DNA of 64,000 bases from Larix kaempferi (GCA_027924585.1 BSBM01001026.1:2364501-2428500); one strand, 5' to 3'. Shown: positions 45,441 through 57,739, counted from the first letter of the stretch. A program made the numbers and translations. The notes: generated by a model not told the origin, from the letters alone.

Positions 45441-47034
45441 TTGATTTCCTAGTGTAATTTATTAACTCCTAAGTCTCCTTTTCCATGGTGACCATCCTAC
45501 ATTTTCATAAGGTCTACCTCCCTTGGAGTTTTTTTAATATTTGGCCCAAACAGAAAGAGTCAAGTGTTGTGGTGACAGTTGGATGACTCGTTGACTCCCC
45601 CCCAAGGCCGCTCTCCATGAGTTGATATTTTTTTCATGTTCACGTGCGGATCTAGGCAGCAACAAGGACCTCAAATGTAGTAGTGAAGGCTTGTAAAAAA
45701 TTGTTAGAACAAAAATATTTTGTGGAATATTTTCATTCTAATAAAAGAATACTATTGGGATCTTGCATTTTTGGGGAATTCTCCCTCTCCTAACTCTTCT
45801 AAACAATTTTGTTTTTAGCTTCTTTACTTATTCTACATCTACAGTTTTTATTTTGATGTTCCTTTCTTTATATCACTACAAATTATGTATACCATGCACT
45901 TTATTTCAATCAATGGAAGCATGTTTTAAAAGCATAAATATTTCAGAATGAGGATATCTTATGAATTCTTGTAGTTGTAATTTATTTCAATTTATGTCTA
46001 CTTTTATATTCAGCATTCATATGTACTTTTTTTATTAGTACTCGCTAGGTTTAATTAGTTTCTGTAATTTTAACATTAAAAGGAAAAAATCATATACTGA
46101 GAAAATCAAGCAAGAACCTATGATTCTTGAAAATTTAAATCATTAAGGATTTTTTGCGCATTTGTAGGAGGCTTAAAACTTAATGGTAACATTGCCACCT
46201 CTTCCTACCTATCTTCATGGTAGGTTGAGTTTTTTGATATTGAGAAGACCATTTTCAAGATCAACATACTTTGGAAACCATAATGGGGACAACATTCCCT
46301 ACATTAATAGAATTCCATGATGGTAGATTTATGTTGCTTTAGATTGTAACACAACATTATATGTTGTTGATTTCATGATATAAAGTTATTTATCTCAACC
46401 TGGGATTAGTCATGAATTTTTCCATCAACCTGATATTGCTAACCAAATCATATCTATTGTTGTTTCTTTGTATTTATAGGATAATAACATAACTGACCTT
46501 CATATACTTTCTTGAGTCTTAGTTCAAGATTGGCAAGCAATATTTCCTCCTTTGCAACACTTTAACTAAGGTTTTCCTCAACCCTTTATCGTGACCTTAC
46601 CAACTTCCCTCCAACCTTATATTTTGGTGTATTTTCCTAACCAAACCATCATAACCTATTTTTTATTTGATCATACCCTCGATACATCCAAATCAAGCAA
46701 GTAGCTTGAGAGGTCTTGGAACACTATCTCCCGAGACATTTACATCCAAGAATGTATAGATCTTCCTGAGAGGAAATCGTTCAACCACCCTTCCTATCAT
46801 TGAACCATTAGATGTCCTGTTGTTGCTACAACATCCTTCCCAAAAATTTTGAAGATATTCGGGGCCCCTCCTTCTACACGTTTTGTAACAAGTGTTTTCC
46901 TTGTCTTTCAGGCTTATTTTTTCTCTCTAACTTGGCAAAATTTCAAATACTTGCTTTCCAAAAGTTTTCTAAATTATTTTCTCTAAGGCAAAGTCACCTT
47001 TTCTCTTCAGCACATTTTTTAGCCTTAAGTCGGC
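45441..47034. other. unassigned AT-rich sequence
   Basis: No gene supported. One stretch near 46560-46800 has fairly long open reading in one frame but matches nothing I recognise. Confidence 0.4.
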
Positions 47035-47480
47035 CGCCCTTTAGCGCAAATGTTAACTATAAGTCAGCTGCCCCTTCGCGCAACCGCTAATGCTAAATAT
47101 CCCACCTTAGCGCAGAAGTTAACTCTAAATTTGTTGACGCGAAAGCTCTGTTGCTCCTTTGTTTGGTCCAAAACACTTGCTTCCCAAAGTTTTCTCAATC
47201 ATTTTTCTAAGGCAAAGTCACCTTTTCTCTTTAGCGCATTTTTTAGCCCTAATTCATCCGCTTGAGCGCAAATGTTAACTATAAGTCGGCCACCCCTTGG
47301 CACATTTACTAATCATAAGTCTACCGCTTGGCGCGATTTGTAACCATATCTCGACCATCGTTGGCGCAAAACCAATCCTTAAATGAACGCCTACGCGAAA
47401 ATCTCTTAATGGCTCATTGGCGCGGTTCCCATTAGCCCATGTTTTTTGACTAAAACTTGCGCTAAAGGCGCAAGGCTTAT
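47035..47480. repeat. degenerate ~31-34-base repeat array centred on GCGC
   Basis: The core CTTRGCGCAAATGTTAACTA recurs with GCGC (or GCGA/GCAC) at 47044, 47078, 47110, 47139, 47234, 47266, 47300, 47331, 47364, 47395, 47420 and 47459. Most spacings are 29-34 bases. A segment of about 145 bases is also duplicated (about 46942-47088 and 47166-47310). CpG-rich against an AT-rich background. Weaker GCGC words continue to about 47615. Confidence 0.65.
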
Positions 47481-47615
47481 CCCTATAATGCCCGCCATCA
47501 TAGCCGCATAACCCTGAGCTCATTTTTTGGCACAGCGCTATCATCACAGGATTTAATGTTATGCTCATTGCCTTAGCGCAGAGCTTAATCTTGCGATCGC
47601 CGCTTTGGGCGCGAT

Positions 47616-49378
47616 GATTTATTTTGGTGCATGTGCAACGTCAGAGTCGGTAGGGTCATGAATACGGCCATGTGTCATCTTAAATTCACAATTTCTCGAG
47701 CCCCATGCTCATTCAATTCTCCAACCCACCACCTTACGTGACATAAATGCCACCCCATTATAAACACATGCAATGGGGTTTGAAATTTATTTTGTCATTC
47801 TCCAAGTTGAACAAAGCTCACCATTCACTATCCGAGAACAAATCTCGCCATTCGCTGCCGAATGCCTGTGAGGACTATCGCCCGTCTTGGAGCATCCGCC
47901 AGCCCTCCAGGGACCCTGCAAGTCTGATAGGTAGGTGCTCTGCCCGTTCCTTTCTTATCTCTTGAGGCTTTGAGTCAAGTTTTACCCCGTAGGTAACTCG
48001 CTATCACTATACATATACCTTTGAAGGCATGGAATATCCAATTTCTTCCTTATTCCAAGAATGAGGATACGAAGTCGCCCTACACGAACCGGGGCTTGGA
48101 GAGCCCTATCCTCACCAGCTCATCTTGGGTTTGTCCTGCTATCACTTGTGTGCCACCCTAAGTAAGTCTTTCCCATGCAGCGTTCCATCTCTGATTTTTC
48201 CCGGTTAGATCCTAGTGGCCACAGTTAGCCCACTTAGATGTCGTTCCAAGCCCAAATCTATAGCTAGTGCTTGTTTCGGTTGAAACACCGCGTACATTTT
48301 CACCCTAGGGGAGGGAATGTTATGAACCATGGCAGCTACGTGCATACAGTGAATAAATGGCTTAAGTATGTAATGGGTGAATAGCTTTATTATCATTGTG
48401 AATCGCTTATATTCTATGACAGGCATGTGCATAGGGAAGCATGGTGGTTATGTCGATGCCTTTGAGCCAAGAAATATTTACCAATGCATGCTAGCTAGGT
48501 ATGATTCACCCATCGAGGATTATACATTCGCGCCTAGGTCATGAAGCTAAAAGAATGCTCGGCCAAAGCCCCCCCCCTTTAGAACATGATAAGAGCACAA
48601 TGACAGTTCTGCTATAGGGAACATTATGAATGGCCCCACTTTCACTTATAAACCACTCATGTGTATTTACCTGCATTACTGGCGCAAACCCAATGGTCTC
48701 TCCGGGCACACAAAACATTTTAGATATTTGCGCATTTCTGTGAGTGTCATGACGTTGTTAACTGCTCCATTTCCTCTTTCCTCCATTGGTTTGTCTTGGC
48801 TGGGTATTTTGATTTAGAAAACGCCTACATGTTGAGAAAAAGTAAATAGTGCAAATGAGAAGCTTTCTCGCTACCTTGCCACCATGTCGTCATCCTTGTT
48901 TGTAGACTCCTAAACTCTTGGCTTTACTTTTGGTATTACATTGACAACGAACTAGCCTTGTCCCGATAAGCTAATTAAACATGAAATCAAGACAGCCATG
49001 ATCCTAATATGTCACATAGGTTCCAGAACTACCATTCCAAGGGTAATTAAACCATAGTGCCATTTATCTTATATATGAAACCATAGTGGCTGGTATAGCT
49101 TGTTGGCATTTGCGTCTAGTATTTCTCATGATTTTCAACTGTGAAACGGTAGCTGCAATTATGAATTAGTGGATCTTTTGTTAAAACAGCCTCCATATTA
49201 TGAAAGTAGCATATTCTGGAGTTTTTCATAACTGTTTTGCTAATACTTGAAAGTTATCTAGTTAAATCCAACTCTGTCATTTCTGCTTTCACAAATCTAT
49301 AAGAGGCTTTGCATTTTAATAATGGATGAATATCTACATACGCCTTATTTTTACTTCCATGCTTACCACAGGATTATC
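47616..49378. other. unassigned sequence, partly LTR-like
   Basis: CCCATTATAAACACATGC (about 47755) looks like a core promoter followed by a GC-richer leader-like region to about 48130, so the GCGC array could be the upstream part of an LTR. No paired copy is visible. No gene. The end TACCACAG precedes the large ORF like a splice acceptor. Confidence 0.4.
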
Positions 49379-52300
49379 ATGCGTAGGAGGTCTGCAAGGA
49401 AGAAATCCACGCAAAAGATCAACTCAGATTCAGACGTAGAAATCCTATTGGACACTTCACTCGAGACAATGTTTACTAATACACAAGCTACCACCAATGT
49501 GCCCCCTGGGAGCTCCACCCCGGAATTCCAGTGGGGTGAGCTATATAGGTTTATCATGGACCAAAACAATCCTCAAGCCCCCATAGAAGATTCTCTAGTG
49601 TATGCAAACATCTGAAGGTATTACCTCCATAAGGAAACGACTCGTCCTGAATTGTTCCCATGTTCTGAAGTCATTGGCTAGTTGATCCCACATGTCAGGA
49701 CAGACACTAGGTTCATAAATGATAAAAATGCGATGAACCTAGCATCTTTTGCTCCTGAGCATATCACAACCACCTACAGATTACCTCAACCTAGAGCTTG
49801 GTTAGATGATAAATGGATAGAAGAGCATACTATGGACCCGCTGGATGCTGCCAAGAAAATGATGATAGCTGACAGACAGATAAGAAGGAGGAACAACAAT
49901 GAATATGAAAGCAACCTCCTGAAGACTCCTTATAGACTCATCATTATGATGTTGAGTCGGCTCTTCTGCATGCCCAATGGCAATATTTTTAAGATCGGAT
50001 GGGTTCCAGTAATCTTTCATATATCCATGAGTGGCACCATTTTTAATTGGGCTGATATAATCTCAGACAGTCTGGCCTCACAATTAACTGCGGCCCAGGG
50101 AGGAATGACTCGGAAGAAGGCATATTTCTTCATGTCTTCGTATTTTATGGACTGCTTATTGAGCAAACATACCTTCCCAGACTTGGGATGCTCATGGAAG
50201 CCAAAGGAAACGTCTCTATTCATGGCCTATCAACTCACATGGGCAAGTAAATCTGCAAACTATTACAAGCAGGTTTGCGAGAAATTCATCATGCCTCTAT
50301 ACCAGCTTATTTTTGTAAAGGAACCAGATTGCATGTCAGAGAATGCCATGCCCATTATTGAATCATTTGGAAATTATTATCACATTATAGAAGGTACCTA
50401 TATCTGAATGAATGGAGGATCCGTAGCTCCCTTTTTGCTTCCCAGATATGCTATAGATTTTGTGATTCACAGGGAAGCCATAAGGAAACTCTTCAGCATT
50501 GGTGGAATCAACAGAGTTCTCACGGAAAGGAAGAAAGGAATGTATCCACCAATGCCTTTCACTATTGGTGCATACAGCCTCCCGAAGGCCAAGGAAGGAG
50601 ACAACTATGTTCAATATTTAGACATCTTCCATTTCGGTACAAAGTTTTTCAGAAGGCATGACCCTTGTGGTGAAGTTTCCAAACATATTATTGATGTCAA
50701 AACTAGCTTCGAGTACGCCCATCTTAAAGACAATGAGGAAGAGATTTTCTGTAGTGCTCGGAACTTGAAGGAATTAGGCAAGCGCTACAAGAATAAAGGT
50801 GCAAAGAGCTCTGCTCCCAGGCCTGTCGGCCTAATCCAAAAGGAACAGGAAGCATCAGTGTCCCAATCAGGAAATCCGATAGGAATAGAACAAGAGGAAG
50901 CTGACAGGATATTACATCAACAAGATCAAGAAGCAGCCAGGATTCAAAATGAACAAGCTGCCAAGTTCCAACAAGAAGAGGCAGCAAGAATCCAGAGAGG
51001 GCAGGCTATTCAATTGCAGCAGTAAGAAGAAGCGGCTAGAGTACAGAGGGAGCAGGAGAAAAACGCTTTGGAAGATGAGGCTGCTAGAAGCCAGAAAGAA
51101 GAAGAAGACAGAATCATCCAGGAATAGGCTGCTAAACTGAAAGAGAAGGAAGAAGAAGAGAGGATTTTGTTAGAAGAGGCAGACAGGTTACAAAAGGAGT
51201 TAGCAGAGCTAGCTGAAAGGCAGCAAAAGGAGCAGACTGAGAAAACTCCCGAGCCAGAACCGTCTACTCCACAAGACATGGAGTTGGATCCGCCATTGAT
51301 ATACCAACCAGGGATAGATCGAGAAGGGGTTTCTTCTACTAAAGGTTTAGCATTGACCCCGTACAACCCCAGAAAGCAGCGCCAAGTGGCCAACCTAGAT
51401 TCCGTGTATTTTCATGAGTGGAAAAGGGCTATCATTGACCAAAGAGTAAGGAAAATGGAAATTGGGGAGGACTTATACGAATTAAGGATATCGAAAACCA
51501 CATTGGTCCAAGGAACTGATGTTGACCCTTCATTCCAAGCCCAATGCACTGTGGCATCAGCCGAGGCGAGTAAATCCAATACTGATCAGTTAATAAATGA
51601 GATAAAGCATTACAGAGATCAACGCTTCAAAATAAGAGATGACAGGAAGAGGGAGGTTCTAGAAGCAAATGAATTGAAGAAGAAATACAGGGAAATGATA
51701 GAAGAGAAGTTAAGGATAACTTCGGGAGCTCTACAACTTGAAAATGAGAAGAATTCACTACAGATGCAGCTGTCCATCTTCGAAGACGAGCAAAAGAACT
51801 TAAAGGCTCAGATATTAGAATTGGAGGAGCTCGAAGCTAGCAGGGCCCAACAAATTTATCTCCCCAAGGATCATTATGAGGGGTTAATCTAAGAAAAGGA
51901 GCAATTGTTTAAATAGCTCAAAGAAGCAGTGGAAAACAAGTGAGACCTGTTCACGTTTCACAAGCAAGCATGTGACATGCTAATAAAAGGCCATCAGTTG
52001 CTGGTACTGATCTCGGGAGAAATTTGCAACATGAAATAAATGATCATGCAAATGACGGCCATCGAAGTTGGAGCCTTAAAGAACGGAGACAAATTTGCAA
52101 AACATGTGGAAGAGTTAAAACAACAATTTGAGTGGAGAAGAGGAAAATCTGGATTCCCCTCAAACTTGCGCGCCACCACCGAAGAAGAACTTGACTTAGA
52201 TGCAGGAGTCCTTGAATTCAGTAAAGATTGTGGTGCTGGGATAAGCTTGGAGATTAGAAAGATTGTCCACAAATGCCACTCTTTCTAATCCAAAATTAGA

Positions 52301-52711
52301 GAATCCCATGGCAAGTGCCACTTGGTTCTGCCTTAAACTATCAATGAATTCCCAGAACGAGAACATCGGTTGGCTGAGTTACAAGGCGAGTTGGACCAAG
52401 GATTGGACTATGTTAAAAAGGTAGAAGTGATAACCCAAGATGAACTCCAACAGTTCATTGGCCAACCCGTTATGCATATCTACTTTCTGGAAGCAATTGC
52501 CCAAGAAGCATCAGCAGGAGCAGCACAAGTCAAATCAGATCTGTGCACGCATGAGATTGAAGCAAAGGCAACAGTATCTGTTCGGAGCAAAATTATCTTG
52601 AAAGAGATCAGTCAATGGACCACACATATCCAAATTGCAGATGGCCAAGCATCCACAAGCGAGACAGTTGGTTGGGATGAGTCAGCGAGTCAACAAAAGC
52701 AAGCCAAATAG
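49379..52711 (+). pseudogene. unrecognised ~1110-codon ORF with coiled coils, nonsense-decayed
   Basis: One frame with no indel, interrupted by about 11 stops: 49613, 49679, 50405, 51023, 51125, 51890, about 51914, about 51941, 52037, about 52286 and about 52334. It starts MRRRSARKKSTQKI (basic, NLS-like) after a CAG acceptor. The globular part (49690-50760) includes LLKTPYRLIIMMLSRLFCMP, GTIFNWADIISDSLA, AYFFMSSYFMDCLL and FIMPLYQLIF. A Gln/Glu/Ala-rich coiled coil follows (50880-51240, EEAARIQ-type heptads), then EPEPSTPQDMELDPP, a second coiled coil (51590-51850) and an acidic/basic tail. I do not recognise a family. The globular part recalls uncharacterised transposon-associated plant proteins. 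It sits upstream of an LTR-like region, so it may be carried by a non-autonomous LTR element. Confidence 0.6.
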
Positions 52712-52739
52712 AATAAATAAACCCTCAAAATTCTTATTT

Positions 52740-53644
52740 GTCTTAATGTGAGAAAAGGCTTAAATTCCTTGATTGTATAACTGTTTTAAAAGGACAGCTG
52801 GCTCTGATTTTGTTTTATATGGAAGGCTCCCCATGAATCTATGGGTTTTGTAATTATGCACTAAAGGACAAATTAGAAGGTTCTAGAGTTTAGGGTACAC
52901 TTGTCAGCTCAAGGAGCAATTTGTAGATTGATAAATAGGAGCATAGAAGAAGGAGAATGGGCTTTTGAGAGGGGAAAGAAATTTTCTGGCTGGTGCGAAT
53001 TACTTTGTTGCTTGCTTTGAGAATTGGATTTTTCCTAATGAAAGCCAGGGAGAGAGCGTTTTTGCTTGGAATTGTGTGTTGAATGCTTGCTGGACTACTC
53101 TTGTGTGATTCACATACTACAGTGAGATCTTTCTTTGCTGCTATGAATTATTTCTGTGTAATGAATGATCTTTCTATTTTCCTGTACAATGATGTCTCTC
53201 TTAAATGAGTAATGGAATGTATTGCATTTGAATTAAAGTTATGTTTAATATCTTTTACCTCCTGCTGAGATTGCATCTTCATATTTAATGGCTACCTGTA
53301 TGATCTTTAGATGTTTCTTTCAGCGTATTGCTCATATTTACAGTTTGCTCCTTGCAAGCATAGATTAGATTTGCTTTATCTCAGTTTTAGATTAAGATTT
53401 GTTTCAGCTTTGCATTTAGATTAAATTAGTTTACAGCACTTGCATATCATCTTAAAAAATAAAATCACAAAAACGGTGGATCAGGCCGCAACCAGTGCAG
53501 AAGAATACAAATCTTTAAATCTTACGGTAGTCGGAACCGTTAACCGAACGGATTCCCCACACCAAACGGTGAACAATCTAATTGGGACTGTTAATGGGGG
53601 AGAATCCCTTGTTGCTTGATGCTGCGATTTTTGGGGAATCAACA
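52740..53644 (+). repeat. LTR-like region after the coiled-coil ORF
   Basis: It ends GGGGAATCAACA, directly against the next element. It contains a TATA-like GATAAATAGGAG (about 52930), followed by leader-like sequence. The start is not fixed and there is no partner copy in the window. Confidence 0.4.
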
Positions 53645-54476
53645 TGTCCACAATCCTATGTTACTCATGAATAATTTGAGGAAAATCTCCTAAACCTATC
53701 CCTATATCCAAAGTTAGAAGACGAAAGAGGATTATGTTGAACCTTCACAAGATGATCATCTAGTATTTTCATATTTTGAATTTGAATACACCATCCCTCC
53801 TTATTGTGAAAATTAGTTCACACCAAGATCTAATCAAGAAATTACACACTCTTACAAAATATCTCACACAACTAATCAAGAACACTGAAATTTACTCACA
53901 TAAGATGCAAACTAGATTACTCAAATGAATAATATTACATCAGCCAACCTTGGGAAATTAAATGGATGTCAATATATAAAATTACATCATAGATTCAAAT
54001 GCATAAGGATTCCATTTGAATCCTCACAACAGCAAACTTACTAAAATAATGCAAAACACCCCTAGGTGGCAAGTGTGTTCTCCAAGTCACACCAAAGTCT
54101 CACGGATTTATGATTTAGTGATTAGATAGTGATGTATGATGAAAAAAATTCCAAATCCCAAAAATGGAAGGAAGAAACATCATGGAGGATGAGTGGTCCA
54201 AAAAACAATTTCCCTAGTCAACTAGCTTTTACCTTTCACCCAAAAAGTGGTAAAAAGCAGTAAAAGCAGCTGCTATGCCAATCTAACTCAGAATTGTCTA
54301 AAAATAGACAGAATCTACTTGTCTCTAGTCTCTAGTATGTTTAGGAAACTTGTGGTCCACACAATGACTCATATGCCAACTATCTAGTCTAATACATAGG
54401 AATTAATCATAGAATGATTAATTAATGCTACTAATGTATTAATATGACATAGATAAGGGATTTAATTATTCCAACA
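53645..54476 (-). repeat. 3' LTR of Ty1/copia element 2
   Basis: On the minus strand it begins TGTTGGAATAATTAAATCC right after a run of eight G (54477-54484) serving as polypurine tract, and ends GGATTGTGGACA. About 832 bases; the inner end is approximate. Confidence 0.6.
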
Positions 54477-54968
54477 CCCCCCCCATAATTCTGACTTTAT
54501 GTGTTAAAAATCAGAAATAAAAACTAGGGCCAAGTAACAAGACATAGTCACCCTGCACAATACTGCTCAGTCCACAAAACAAGGAAAGAAAGGAAAACCT
54601 CATGGGAAAAACCTTCCCTTCAAAAATGGACATATCAAAATTGAAATATTTATGATCAATCCTTCACTCCACCACATGTTCAACCATCCGAAGCAGTGAT
54701 CTAAGATAGATGAAATTCTTCTCAGTAAACTTTTTGGTGAAGATGTCTGCAGTTTGCTCACATGTTGGGCAATACTGCAAATCAATGATCTGGTCATGCA
54801 CTAAACTCCTGATGTAGTGCATATGGATCTCAATATGCTTGGTCCTCTGTCTCTGTACTAGATCACTTGAGAGCCTTATGGAACTCTGATTGTCACAAAA
54901 GATAATAGTAGGAGTACTAAAAGCAATCTCAAACTTTGAAATAATACCCTGCAACCACACACACTGTG
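54477..54968 (-). pseudogene. pol: Ty1/copia RNase H C-terminus (element 2)
   Basis: Reads CVWLQGIISKFEIAFSTP, IIFCDNQSSIRLSSD (the CDNQS box), RTKHIEIHMHYIRSLV and PTCEQTADIFTKKF, the standard end of copia polyproteins. The frame (54664-54968) is open to its start, where copia element 1 has inserted with its LTR end TGTGATAATT. RT, integrase and gag of element 2 are not in the window. Confidence 0.88.
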
Positions 54969-56017
54969 TGTGATAATTTGCAGTAGGGTCTGACAGCTGT
55001 AACAAGCCTCAAACAAAAATCACTCAAGAAGTGAAGAGAATAAGAGAACAAAGTACTCAATAATCACTCATGAACATAGAAAATCGAGAATAGCAGTATC
55101 ATACATCAGTTGTGAGCTGGCACTGTGAAAACTGAATACAATACAATAATTGTCAATAGTGAATTCGAATTAACCAAGGAGGTCATCCGAATCATGCTCA
55201 AAGTCTAGCTTGGACAACATTGGAGACATCATCCAGTCAGTAGTAGCAGTCATAAATGGTCAATAGTCAGTCAAATGAGTCTAACTGAGCCATGTGAGCA
55301 CAAATCATGGGATGGAGACTCCAAGGAGGGCGCATGAGGCTGTCAGAAGGTCAAGTGGAACTCCATAACTATCTAACTAAGAGCTGTAGGTAGTTCGCAT
55401 GAGCAATCAATGGAAGAATTGCTCAATCAATGCTCTAACTGACTGTGAGACACCTGCTAGGCAGGGTAATTTTTAGGGGCGAAATTTCGCCAATTGGCTA
55501 TTTTTTGGGCTTTTTTTCAAAAAATAAATTCGTTATTTGGTCATTTTTTGACTCTAATATCGCCTATATTTACATAAAATATGTTTTTTTAGCATAATAT
55601 TCGCCAAAAATTACACGTTTCAGTAGTAAATTATAGGTTTTGTATTTAATATTCGCCTACCTATCTATATCTATGTTTTTTCCAATCCAAAATAATCGCC
55701 TAGAATACTATACTTAAGTGTAATATTAGAATCCTTAAAAAATACCATGCTGCTAGGTGAGATAAGGCGCTCTAACTGAATGATAACTCCTAGTAGGTGA
55801 GAAAAGGCACACATGTCATGCAGGAGAGTCAAAAAGGGCGCATCAGGTAGGTAGGAGGGCTACTGGCACTAAGGACAGGCTCTAGGGAGCTAAAATTAGG
55901 CTCTAGGTGTTGGGGCGACCACCAAAATGATGACTGGATGCATGCAGTTGCATGGACGATGACTGGATGCATGCAGACATGCAAATCTGAAAAAATGATG
56001 GTGAGAATATTCCAACA
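54969..56017 (-). repeat. 3' LTR of copia element 1
   Basis: Starts (minus) TGTTGGAATATTC after GACGGAGGG and ends AATTATCACA; 1049 bases including a 288-base MITE plus its 8-base duplication. The last 100 bases (54969-55070) match 58927-59028, the remaining piece of the 5' LTR. Confidence 0.78.
55462..55749. mobile_element. hAT-type MITE with 8-bp target duplication
   Basis: 288 bases starting CAGGGTAATTTTTAGG and ending as the imperfect inverse (CCTTAAAAAATACCATG), flanked by perfect CTGCTAGG at 55454-55461 and 55750-55757. Eight-base duplications and CAGGG-type ends mark the hAT superfamily. AT-rich and non-coding, with TTCGCC/ATCGCC words five times and the palindrome GGCGAAATTTCGCC near its left end. 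It inserted into the copia LTR. Confidence 0.85.
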
Positions 56018-57103
56018 CCCTCCGTCAAGCTATACTATGAAGTGATAACTGAAAACTATAAAATAGGGCCCTGGTAACTGAGACCAAAGGTCACCCCGTA
56101 CAAAAATCTAAATAATAAATGAGGAAAGAGGGAAAACCCGATCGGAAGAAAGACCTCCCTCAAAATAGACTGAAGGATGCTAATGTAGCGTGTCATCACT
56201 CACCCCAGAAGGAGGCAAGTGTCCTTCTTTTTCGATGAAGGATCGATCGATCTGAAATGGATCAGTAATGTGAGAAGGATGAAACCTTCCATTCTGAAAA
56301 TATGATCTGTTTTGTCTCTGATCATGTGGATCACCAACCAAATCATCGGTATATTGGAGAGTAATGGTTTCCCATAGAGGAAGAGGAGGCTCATCAGGTT
56401 CTTGTGGATCTGGATCTCCCATTCGCTCATCTTCATCATAAGTTGCTAGACCTTCAGGTTCTTATGGATTTGGATCTAGCATTCTCTCGTCATCATCTCC
56501 ATCTTCAGATTCTGAATCTGAAATCTCATGTGGAGAAGCAAGTGAAGTTGCCTCATCATCACTTCCAAATTCCGAATCTGACATCTCATGTGGAGAAGCA
56601 AGTGAAACTACCTCATCATCACTTCCAAATTCTGAATCTGAAATCTCATGTGGAGAAGCAAGTGAAATTGGCTCATCATCACTTTCAAATTCTGAATCTG
56701 AAATCTCATGTGGAGAAGCAAGTGAAATTGCCTCATCATCACTTCCAAATTCTGAATCTGAAATCTCATGTGAAAAAGCAAGTGAAATTGGCTCATCATC
56801 ACTTCCAAATTTTGAATATGAAATCTCATGTGATGCAGCTTAGCTCTCTTTCTCATCATTACTCAAAGGAGGAACAAAACCAAAAATGTGAATATCATTA
56901 AACTGTTTCACAATGTGCATGTAGTTCTTTGATATCTCCTTTGAACCAACATAGGTGAGATCATTACCAAAAGAACTAGGACATGATGATGATGTATATT
57001 CAACAAGATCACTAGTGGATGCAATAGTGGTGGCCCAGTTTTCCATAGGAGTTGAACCAATAGGTGCTAGATCTTGAGGTTCTTGTGGATCTGGATCTAG
57101 CAT
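56018..57103 (-). pseudogene. copia element 1: linker with acidic repeats and C-terminal remnant
   Basis: One minus-strand frame runs 57103 to 56180 with TAA near 56840 and another stop near 56463. It begins MLDPDPQEPQDLAP, passes through a 20-residue acidic repeat array, then DDERMLDPNP and again ERMGDPDPQEPDEPPL, ending HLPPSGVSDDTLH. In copia polyproteins a low-complexity linker of this kind joins integrase to RT. No RT motif follows, so the catalytic half is gone. ERM(L/G)DP(D/N)P occurs three times, indicating a larger duplication around the array. Confidence 0.6.
56510..56830 (-). repeat. 60-base coding minisatellite (20-residue acidic repeat)
   Basis: About five near-identical 60-base units. 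The minus-strand frame encodes EISDSEFGSDDEPISLASPH with small changes per unit. There are no spacers, so it is a tandem coding repeat, probably grown by slippage. Confidence 0.9.
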
Positions 57104-57739
57104 TCACACTTCTTCAAGAGTCTAATCTTCTTTGGTGAATCTTTACCTTTCAAGCAACCTTTGAAGATTCCATGAGCAAACTTTCCATTTGGAAGACCTT
57201 CAACCACATTTTGAGCTTGCAAGTTTTGCAAATTCTTGTAGTTGAGATGAGATAGCCTACTCTTCATTTGCATGAGAGTGAAGAAAACATTGCTTTGAGA
57301 GAGGTAAGAAGTGTGAAAACTCATCGATTTTTGTCTTATGATTCAGAACACCTTTTGCAATGATTTTCCCTGAAACCATGTGTTGTATCTCGACTTCATT
57401 TGGAGAAAAGATCACTCTTTTGGGCTCTCCAATATGAGTCATTTGATATACTAAAAGTAGATTTGTTGTGAGAGAAGGAACATAAAGCACATCAGAAAAG
57501 TATCCATGGTCAAGATTGATTCTTCCAATCCCCTGAGAGGAGACTTCTGAACCATTGCCCGACTTGATGGAAGGGCCAACTGAGCATTCGAAGTTGGATA
57601 AGAGATCTTTGGAGGAAGACATGTGTTTGGAAGCTCCTAAATCTATGATGAATGAGGATTCGGTTGATGCACTTGCCATGAGAGCATGGCATCTTTCTTT
57701 GTCCTCAGATCTAGAAGGTTTAATATCAGTATCTTTCAT
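57100..57739 (-). pseudogene. pol: copia element 1 protease and GAG-pre-integrase domain
   Basis: Protease: ALMASASTESSFIIDLGASKHM (D-L-G-A-S where D-S-G-A-S is usual), with the LYVPSLTTNLLLVYQM strand typical of copia proteases. Then HLNYKNLQNLQAQNVVEGLP and a KGCLKGK-type zinc motif of the GAG-pre-integrase region. The zinc motif runs directly into the linker, so the integrase core is deleted. A frame change lies near 57257-57324. Confidence 0.85.

Noticed and set aside
47035-47480. Array interpreted as a rolling-circle or centromere-type satellite
   Set aside because: Too short and too degenerate, and followed by a promoter-like region; a local LTR sub-repeat fits better.
49379-52711. Stop codon reassignment or programmed readthrough to explain the in-frame stops
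   Set aside because: All three stop codons occur, at positions matching different sense residues, and neighbouring elements decay the same way; nonsense mutation is simpler.
56510-56830. Regular 60-base repeats that could suggest a CRISPR array
   Set aside because: Units are directly joined with no spacers, lie in an open coding frame of a copia element, and the window is plant DNA.
56404-56901. 165-codon plus-strand frame over the acidic repeats
   Set aside because: Complement of the 60-base repeats; the minus-strand acidic frame is the one continuous with copia coding sequence.
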